A DNA stretch of 10,923 nucleotides from NCBI GenBank assembly GCA_015488785.1, contig WFNC01000495.1, forward strand, positions 1-10,923. Direction: 5' to 3'. Positions within the stretch are counted from its first letter, which is position 1. The number at the start of each line of letters is the position of its first letter. This DNA is from Flavobacteriales bacterium. Its GTDB lineage: Bacteria; Bacteroidota; Bacteroidia; Flavobacteriales_D; Parvicellaceae. The position numbers were made by a program, and so were the translations under genes. This document shows, one piece after another, positions 6,290 through 10,923 of this stretch. Under the pieces are notes generated by a model that worked only from the letters and a program-made list of their open reading frames with translations, was not told the origin of the DNA and made no database searches.

Positions 6290-7192
6290 ATGAAAGCTTT
6301 AATACTTACAACCCTTATTTATTCGAGTATATCCCTAATCGGTCAAAATACTTATCAAGATCAGTTTGCTAAATATTTTAAAGAAAAAGACACACTTTCT
6401 CAAAGAAAAACACTCCAAAACTGGTCTAACTCAACTCCAAATGACCCTGAATTATTTACGAGCTATTTCAATTACTACTTTCAATTAAGCAAACAAGAAA
6501 TGCTTGAATTTGACGATAAAGCAAATAATAAATTAAGCTTGAAAATTTCAGACTCGACCAATCAAACTGTAGGCTTTTTAGTTAGTAAAACATCATTTAA
6601 ACCGAAATCTCTAGACAAAGCTTTTAGCTCTATTAATAAAGGAATAGAATTATACCCAACAAGACTTGATATGCGATTTGGTAAAATTTATGCACTTGGT
6701 AAAAGTGAAGATTGGACCAATTTTACAACTGATATAATAAAAGCGATTGATTATTCTAATAAAATAAATAACAAATGGACTTGGACAAACAATGTAATTC
6801 TTGAAGACGCTAAAAATATATTCTTAGAAAGTATTCAAGGTTATCAAAATCAGCTCTACGACACCCAAAACGATTCTCTGTTAAAAAACATAAGGGAAAT
6901 ATCCTTAAAAGTTTTAGAATACCATCCTGACCATGTTGCAAGTTTATCTAATATTGCTATATCTTATTTATTAACCGATCAATACGACAAAGCATTACCC
7001 CCTTTGTTAAAAGCTGAAAAAATAGATTATAAAGATGTTATTGTTTTAAATAATATTGCGCATGCATATAAACTTATGGGCAATAAAAGTAAGTCAATTG
7101 AATATTACAAAAAAACAATTAAATACGGAGACGAATGGTCTAAGAATTTTGCTCAAGAACAAATAGAGTTACTTGAAAAAACAGCCCCCTAA
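6290..7192 (+). CDS. Secreted or periplasmic TPR-repeat protein of unknown function
   Basis: 300 residues. The N-terminus MKALILTTLIYSSISLIGQ has a lysine and then a hydrophobic stretch ending near Gly18-Gln19, as in a Sec signal peptide, with no lipobox cysteine. The C-terminal third carries two clear TPR units at about 214-246 and 248-281 (HPDHVASLSNIAISYLL, then NNIAHAYKLMGNKSKSIEYYKKTI), and an earlier degenerate unit lies near 107-140. TPR folds mediate protein-protein contact; no catalytic motif is visible. The first ATG after a TTCTA-tttt-TAGAA dyad (6267-6280) is used, without a Shine-Dalgarno; TATTTTTA (6270-6277) is a 5-of-6 match to a -7 box. The gene ends 1 nt before the GyrI-like gene and so shares a transcript with it. 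Confidence 0.75.
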   Translation: MKALILTTLIYSSISLIGQNTYQDQFAKYFKEKDTLSQRKTLQNWSNSTPNDPELFTSYFNYYFQLSKQEMLEFDDKANNKLSLKISDSTNQTVGFLVSKTSFKPKSLDKAFSSINKGIELYPTRLDMRFGKIYALGKSEDWTNFTTDIIKAIDYSNKINNKWTWTNNVILEDAKNIFLESIQGYQNQLYDTQNDSLLKNIREISLKVLEYHPDHVASLSNIAISYLLTDQYDKALPPLLKAEKIDYKDVIVLNNIAHAYKLMGNKSKSIEYYKKTIKYGDEWSKNFAQEQIELLEKTAP

Positions 7193-7193
7193 A

Positions 7194-7682
7194 ATGAACA
7201 TTCAACCAAAGATAGAAAATTTAACTGCAAAGAAATTCATTGGAAAGAAACTCAAAATGTCGCTAGGCGACAATAAAACCTTCGAATTGTGGAATTCATT
7301 CATGCCTAGGCACAATGAAATTACAAATAAGAAAAGTAATGATAAGTTTTCTTTACAAGTATATGACGAGCCTGTAAAATTAGGTGATTTAAAACAAGAG
7401 TTTCAAAAATGGGCGCTTGTAGAAGTTACAGCCTTTGAAAACATACCAGACGAAATGGAAACTTTTGAATTAGAAAGTGGACTTTATGCCGTCTTTCATT
7501 TTAAAGGATTGAATACCGATAATCGAATTTTTATTTACATTTTTAGTGATTGGCTACCAAAATCTAATTTTGAATTGGACCAAAGACCACATTTTGAAGT
7601 ATTAGGAGAAAAATATAAAAATAACGATCCAAATTCTGAAGAAGAAATATGGATACCCATAAAAAAGAAAAATCAAGCATAA
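7194..7682 (+). CDS. GyrI-like small-molecule-binding domain protein
   Basis: 162 residues from ATG 7194, which lies 1 nt after the upstream stop. An in-frame TTG at 7173 would add seven residues but would overlap the TPR gene, so the ATG is preferred. The protein is a stand-alone GyrI/SOUL-type effector-binding domain as found at the C-terminus of AraC- and MerR-type activators: KKFIGKKLKMSLGDN at the start, a central KWALVEVTAFENIPDEMETFELESGLYAVFHFKG, then SDWLPKSNFELDQRPHFEVLG and the family's closing EEEIWIPIKK. The closing Glu-rich strand contains the glutamate that often contacts cationic ligands. There is no DNA-binding domain. Such free-standing proteins are thought to bind or hydrolyse small toxic compounds; the ligand here is unknown. 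Co-expressed with the TPR gene. Confidence 0.85.
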   Translation: MNIQPKIENLTAKKFIGKKLKMSLGDNKTFELWNSFMPRHNEITNKKSNDKFSLQVYDEPVKLGDLKQEFQKWALVEVTAFENIPDEMETFELESGLYAVFHFKGLNTDNRIFIYIFSDWLPKSNFELDQRPHFEVLGEKYKNNDPNSEEEIWIPIKKKNQA

Positions 7683-7706
7683 CCATAGCTAGCTGAAATT
7701 TTACTT

Positions 7707-7755
7707 TGATATTGACAAATATCATTTTAATCGTTCTCAATATACTTTACATTTG
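7707..7755 (+). promoter_or_regulatory. Promoter with upstream dyad, before the small membrane ORF
   Basis: TACATTTG (7748-7755) matches the -7 consensus TAnnTTTG and lies 20 nt before the ATG at 7776. The expected -33 position (near 7726) reads TTTT rather than TTG. Just upstream is a perfect 7-bp inverted repeat with a 4-base spacer, TGATATT-gaca-AATATCA (7707-7724), suitable as an operator at the -35 to -50 position. Its regulator is unknown. Confidence 0.5.
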
Positions 7756-7775
7756 TACTTCTTAAACAGAAAAAA

Positions 7776-7919
7776 ATGAAACCTACAGCTTACACTTTCC
7801 TTCTATTGGCTAGACATAACAATAACTATAATTATATCTATGTTGTTCTAACGCTATTGATCCTTTCTTTTTTCTTTTGGAAAATGTATAAAATGGCGAA
7901 GGACAATTCCGTGGATTAA
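7776..7919 (+). CDS. Small single-pass membrane protein, 47 residues
   Basis: The ORF starts with ATG 7776, directly after an A-rich leader and 20 nt from a good -7 box, and ends with TAA at 7917-7919. The product has an N-terminal part MKPTAYTFLLLARHNNNYN, an Asn/Tyr-rich stretch, then one hydrophobic segment (about residues 20-36, YIYVVLTLLILSFFFWK) and a charged tail KMYKMAKDNSVD, giving a likely inner-membrane anchor. No family is recognised. Placement under a promoter with a dyad favours a real gene. It stands directly before the RHS fragment and could be unrelated to it. A chance ORF is possible. Confidence 0.5.
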   Translation: MKPTAYTFLLLARHNNNYNYIYVVLTLLILSFFFWKMYKMAKDNSVD

Positions 7920-7978
7920 AAAAAACTTCTACCAAAAGTAAAAAAACTTGGAGAATGAATGCAATTGATTGACAAAGA

Positions 7979-9328
7979 GTGAATATCAATAACATAAATT
8001 TAGTATATTTACTGGGAGAAATAAAAAGAGGATTGAACGAACAGTTTTACATACCTAATTTAAATACCTCTGTAGAAAATTCACACAATTATTCTACAAG
8101 TCTTCTTCACACTAATTTTTCTTATATAGCCAATACAAATAGTATCCCCGCAAAACAACTAGGACATACTTGGAGTGATAATTTACCTACGCAAGTTTAT
8201 AAAATGTACGGAGAATCTATAATCGAGTACTTTAGACCAATTAGTCATAAAACTTACGAGTTAAAAGACCATCTTGGGAATGTGAGAGCGGTGATAACTG
8301 ATGAGAAATTGTTGGAAGATTCGGAAGCTTTTGGAGTAGCTGGACACAACGAAATAAGTGCAGGCGATTACTTTAGTCCAAATATAGTTACATTTAGTGA
8401 CTTTTATCCATTTGGAATGTTAGCAAGACAAGGCAAAAATCCCGAAGCAGATAATTACAGATACGCATATCAAGGAAGTGAAGTTGATAATGAAGTAAAA
8501 GGCGATGGGAACTCTTATACAACTAGCTTTAGACAATTAGACCCTAAGCTAGGAAGATGGCTATCTATTGACCCTAAAGCTACAGCTTGGGAAAGTCCTT
8601 ATGTTAGTATGGCGAATAATCCTATTTGGTATAATGCCCCCTTAGGTGATACAATAAAATTCTTAAAAAGCTCTAGCCCTAATTTTATTAAGCAAGTCAC
8701 AACATATTTAAAGCAAATATCTTCTACTGAATTAGGGAAAGTTGTTGTAAAAAGATTAAATTCTTATAATGGAGTATTTGTGATATCTGAATTAGATGAG
8801 AATATTACTAAGTCTAATTTTAAGTTTGGAAAGCATGTCCCTCAAGGGGTTGACGCTGTTGGTTTTCTAAGTTTAGGAAGTGGCAGGGCAAATATTGATG
8901 GTGTTGTTACTGACCAGTTTACAGGGTTTTCTCATGAATTATTCCATGCTTTTCAATTTACAATGGGGGAAGATGTGTTTAAAGCATTAAATTCACAAAA
9001 GGGAGATGGAGGAATATTACCATTTTCGGAAATACAAGCTGTTGGTTTTGAAAACTATATTAGAGCTTCCTTCGATAAAGATGGACCAAGACTAAGGTAT
9101 ACGACGAATATTGGTAAAACAATAATTTCTGTTCCAATAATAGAGTATACAAAAAACAGATGGAATTTAGGTGCTAATGGTTGGATACTAAGTGGTGGAG
9201 ATGCTTGGGATTATAATGACTTTACAAATTATAAATTTGGTATATGGGCTACGTTTCATCTAGAGGCAGTATCAAAAGAGTTAGATAAAGAATATGATGG
9301 AAATTGCGAGCCTAGTTATGAAGAGTAA
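7979..9328 (+). CDS. Orphan RHS tip: RHS core fragment fused to an M91/NleD-like HExxH metallopeptidase toxin
   Basis: 449 residues if read from GTG 7979; an in-frame TGA lies two codons upstream and the first in-frame ATG is codon 76, so the 5' end is uncertain. Residues about 93-224 are the RHS-associated core: YELKDHLGNVRAVI, DFYPFGML, a DNYRYAYQGSE stretch, EVKGDGNSY, then LDPKLGRWLSIDPK and SPYVSMANNPIWYNAPLGD. The large YD-repeat shell that should precede it is missing, so this is a displaced tip rather than a full RHS protein. Residues 225-449 are the toxin. FIKQVTTYLKQISSTELGK at 236-254 and SHELFHAF at 318-325 (HExxH: His319, Glu320, His323), followed by EIQAVGFENYIRAS at 351-364 with Glu351 or Glu358 as a possible third zinc ligand, resemble M91 effector peptidases. 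The junction has APLGD where DPLGD is usual (Ala220). No signal peptide. Intact toxin domain; delivery is doubtful without the shell. Confidence 0.8.
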   Translation: MNINNINLVYLLGEIKRGLNEQFYIPNLNTSVENSHNYSTSLLHTNFSYIANTNSIPAKQLGHTWSDNLPTQVYKMYGESIIEYFRPISHKTYELKDHLGNVRAVITDEKLLEDSEAFGVAGHNEISAGDYFSPNIVTFSDFYPFGMLARQGKNPEADNYRYAYQGSEVDNEVKGDGNSYTTSFRQLDPKLGRWLSIDPKATAWESPYVSMANNPIWYNAPLGDTIKFLKSSSPNFIKQVTTYLKQISSTELGKVVVKRLNSYNGVFVISELDENITKSNFKFGKHVPQGVDAVGFLSLGSGRANIDGVVTDQFTGFSHELFHAFQFTMGEDVFKALNSQKGDGGILPFSEIQAVGFENYIRASFDKDGPRLRYTTNIGKTIISVPIIEYTKNRWNLGANGWILSGGDAWDYNDFTNYKFGIWATFHLEAVSKELDKEYDGNCEPSYEE

Positions 9329-10115
9329 TTTACTAATATTTGTCGCGTCAATCATATTTTATGGTTGTAACATAGGTTCTCAAGATAGTATAGTTACTCC
9401 AGTAGTGAAAAACGAGATTGATTGTAAAAAAGATACAAAGCTTTTACTAAGTTACATCTCTAAAGTAGATTCTGGATTTTCTAACATTAGAACAGAATTT
9501 GAATTAGGCTTCGACTTTTATTTTGAATTAGGAAATGGATTTGTTGTAAAAAAAGGAGGTAAGTCGATTGGGAAATATTGCTCTGTATCTTTTTTAGGTT
9601 TGTATAAAGACTCTCTAATAGGCGGGCAAATAGTTTTAAATATACCTGATTGTATAAAAAAAGATAGCCTTAATTTTATATCTCTTTTTTCAGATAGCAA
9701 CTATAAGAATAAATTTATTTATGAATATACTAATAGTTTTGATTTAGAAAAAATGCAGAATAAACTGTCCAGTTATAGTTTGAAGTTTAAATACTTAATG
9801 TCTCCATATTCAGAAATAGAATATGGATTTTATGGAGGTTACGGGATGGATACATTAGTAAACAGAGCTATTTATGAATCAATCAAAGATAGTATCGATA
9901 TTAATACTTGTAATATGATGTTAAATTCACTAAATCCAGCAACAAGAATATTCGGAGCAGAATGGTATTATATTAATCAAAAAAAATACAGAGATACATT
10001 ATTAGAGTTGAAGATTGAAAACAACTTTAATAATAACCCTCTAATCTACTCTTATACTGGAGATATTAATAAGAAGGTTAATGCTAGAGATTTATTAAAT
10101 GTTTTTATCAAATAG
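9318..10115 (+). CDS. Unrecognised lipoprotein, probable immunity protein of the RHS toxin
   Basis: 265 residues from ATG 9318. A start at 9294 in the same frame would add eight residues, but 9318 puts Lys2 directly before the hydrophobic core and gives a normal lipoprotein signal, MKSNLLIFVASIIFYGC, with Cys17 as the lipidation site. The lipobox FYGC is imperfect at -3 and -2. The mature part has no motif I recognise; it is rich in aromatic, Lys and Asn residues and has an EIEYGFYGGYGMDTL segment at about 178-192. The gene overlaps the toxin stop by 11 nt in another frame, the tight coupling usual for effector-immunity pairs. A periplasmic-facing lipoprotein would neutralise a peptidase arriving from outside. 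The immunity role is inferred from position only. Confidence 0.65.
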   Translation: MKSNLLIFVASIIFYGCNIGSQDSIVTPVVKNEIDCKKDTKLLLSYISKVDSGFSNIRTEFELGFDFYFELGNGFVVKKGGKSIGKYCSVSFLGLYKDSLIGGQIVLNIPDCIKKDSLNFISLFSDSNYKNKFIYEYTNSFDLEKMQNKLSSYSLKFKYLMSPYSEIEYGFYGGYGMDTLVNRAIYESIKDSIDINTCNMMLNSLNPATRIFGAEWYYINQKKYRDTLLELKIENNFNNNPLIYSYTGDINKKVNARDLLNVFIK

Positions 10116-10440
10116 AACTTAGACAGTTACATTCCACGCAGTCCGCAACAAAAGTGTCCCGACTTTGGGAATTAGTATATCTCGGCTTCGCCTGTCCCTT
10201 ACGTCGTAAACTTTTTTCAAAATCTTGGATTTAAAAAATCGAACTGGATAAACTTTTATAAACTTAACTAAATATGTAAACATCTGTTTAATTGAGTTTA
10301 AGAACCTTCTTTACAGCTAACACCAATTAAATATTCTATTTTTTTTGTGTTCGTGAGAACGCTATCGCTTAGTTAAGAGTTGTTGAGCGGTTCGGAAAAT
10401 TTCACTGCGCTACATTTTTAGACATTTGTTAAGCACAAGT
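10116..10440. other. Gene-free stretch with a GC-rich patch
   Basis: No plausible ORF is seen here on either strand. The part at about 10133-10208 is roughly half G+C, against near 30% around it, and contains small dyads such as CCC-gacttt-GGG and GGC-ttc-GCC. A further hairpin with a GNRA-like loop, GTTC-GTGA-GAAC, lies at 10352-10363. The patch may be a remnant of a repeat or mobile element; I could not name it. Confidence 0.4.
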
Positions 10441-10494
10441 AAAAAAACGACACGTGTAAAAAAAAATATTAAAGCACGTGTAATCGTTTTTTTT
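10441..10494. promoter_or_regulatory. Paired CACGTG sites, operator-like, within a larger inverted repeat
   Basis: Two copies of the 9-mer CACGTGTAA start at 10451 and 10475, 24 bp apart; its CACGTG core is itself a perfect palindrome. Outside them, AAAAAAACGA (10441-10450) is complementary to TCGTTTTTTT (10484-10493), so the whole can also form a hairpin with a 3-base bulge, an 18-base loop and a T-run. The second CACGTG covers the -33 region of the promoter at 10499-10506. Autoregulation by the ribbon-helix-helix antitoxin is the likely reading; a terminator for upstream transcripts is the alternative. Confidence 0.6.
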
Positions 10495-10498
10495 ATTG

Positions 10499-10506
10499 TA
10501 TATTTG
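10499..10506 (+). promoter_or_regulatory. -7 box of the toxin-antitoxin operon
   Basis: TATATTTG matches the consensus TAnnTTTG and lies 29 nt before the antitoxin ATG. The -33 region, about 19 bp upstream, falls inside the second CACGTG palindrome and has no TTG, which fits a promoter under repressor control. Confidence 0.65.
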
Positions 10507-10535
10507 TAATATTAAAAACTCATAAACTTATTATT

Positions 10536-10787
10536 ATGAATACAAAATTGACGCTAACCATTGAACAGGAAGTAATTGAAAGAGCAAAAAAATACGCGAA
10601 AGAAAAAAACCGTAGTTTATCCGACATCATTGAAAACTACCTAAAAATGCTTACTAGATCAGAACAAAAACAAAAAATTGAAAAACTTAATCCAATTGTA
10701 AATTCTCTTAAAGGCTCTTTTAAAATACCTGAAAATATGGATTACAAAAAAGAACTTAGAAATCGATTAGAGGAAAAATATTTGTAA
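10536..10787 (+). CDS. Ribbon-helix-helix antitoxin, DUF6364-like
   Basis: 83 residues. The N-terminus MNTKLTLTIEQEVIERAKKY gives the DNA-contacting beta strand and first helix, and KNRSLSDIIENYLKML (about residues 25-40) the second helix of a ribbon-helix-helix domain. The C-terminal half (KLNPIVNSLKGSFKIPENMDYKKELRNRLEEKYL) is the type of tail that wraps the toxin. The pattern matches the DUF6364 antitoxins found before PIN-domain toxins in Bacteroidota. It should neutralise the downstream PIN toxin and repress its own promoter through the CACGTG sites. The stop is 1 nt before the toxin ATG. A promoter of the Bacteroidota type precedes it. Confidence 0.85.
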   Translation: MNTKLTLTIEQEVIERAKKYAKEKNRSLSDIIENYLKMLTRSEQKQKIEKLNPIVNSLKGSFKIPENMDYKKELRNRLEEKYL

Positions 10788-10788
10788 T

Positions 10789-10923
10789 ATGGATAAAGTT
10801 TTAATAGATACTGACGTATTACTTGATTTCTTTTTTGACAGAAAACCATTTGCAAAATTTGCTACTCAAATCCTTAATCTTTGTGAAGAAAATAGACTAA
10901 GTGGATTTACAACACCTGTAATA
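10789..10923 (+). CDS. PIN-domain toxin (VapC-like ribonuclease), partial
   Basis: The first 45 codons of a gene that leaves the window. MDKVLIDTDVLLDFFFDRKPF is the PIN-domain start: the strand VLIDTDVLLDFF holds the first conserved acidic residue (Asp7, followed by Asp9), and RKPFAKFATQIL begins the next helix. PIN toxins cleave RNA, often tRNA or rRNA, with a metal held by three or four acidic residues; the remaining ones lie beyond the edge. It starts 1 nt after the antitoxin stop, so expression is coupled. The function is inferred from the PIN start and the antitoxin partner. Confidence 0.85.
   Translation, partial: MDKVLIDTDVLLDFFFDRKPFAKFATQILNLCEENRLSGFTTPVI

Noticed and set aside
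7925..7955. Stem TTCTaCCAA / TTGGAGAA as a terminator
   Set aside because: No T-run follows it on the plus strand; on the minus strand a T-run follows, but no minus-strand gene needs termination there.
7810..7995. Minus-strand ORF of 61 codons
   Set aside because: Overlaps the small membrane ORF and the RHS start; no promoter or family support.
9518..9700. Minus-strand ORF of 60 codons
   Set aside because: Antisense within the lipoprotein gene; no recognisable motif.
1..10923. CRISPR array, tRNA or rRNA genes
   Set aside because: No regularly spaced repeats and no tRNA- or rRNA-like conserved stretches seen on either strand.

Overview
The window looks like chromosomal DNA of a member of the Bacteroidota, most likely Flavobacteriaceae. 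The evidence is an AT-rich base composition, starts without a clear Shine-Dalgarno but with A-rich leaders, several promoters of the Bacteroidota type (TAnnTTTG at -7, one with TTG exactly 19 bp upstream), and typical flavobacterial proteins: a Fur-like regulator without the CxxC zinc motif, a Bacteroidota-type ABC-F protein, and an RHS core of the flavobacterial type.

Layout. (1) 1-3608, minus strand: an ABC-F ribosome-associated ATPase (YbiT-like) with its own promoter, then an AAA/ABC-type ATPase and, 6 nt further on, a DUF4435 TOPRIM-like protein cut by the window edge. The last two form a PARIS-like (AriA-AriB) anti-phage module. (2) 3609-6290: a compact plus-strand operon of a Fur-family regulator, a STAS anti-sigma-antagonist protein and purA. 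It is flanked on both sides by inward-facing copies of a ~145-bp element. Each copy folds end to end into one long hairpin, and the two copies differ by compensating changes. (3) 6290-7682: a secreted TPR protein and a GyrI-like small-molecule-binding protein, 1 nt apart. (4) 7683-10115: a small membrane ORF, then an orphan RHS tip, which is a short piece of RHS core fused to a C-terminal HExxH metallopeptidase (M91/NleD-like). An 11-nt overlap leads into an unrecognised lipoprotein, the probable immunity protein. (5) 10116-10923: a gene-free stretch with an unusually GC-rich patch, then a toxin-antitoxin pair (ribbon-helix-helix antitoxin and PIN-domain toxin) whose promoter carries repeated CACGTG sites. 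The toxin runs off the window.

Housekeeping functions (purA, ABC-F) are therefore interleaved with conflict systems: abortive anti-phage defence, a polymorphic toxin cassette and a VapBC-like module. The known part is the defence pair. The parts most worth a second look are the paired hairpin element, the orphan RHS metallopeptidase with its unrecognised lipoprotein, and the ABC-F protein in which one whole composite ATP site is degenerate. Family assignments were made by eye from motifs; no database search was possible.
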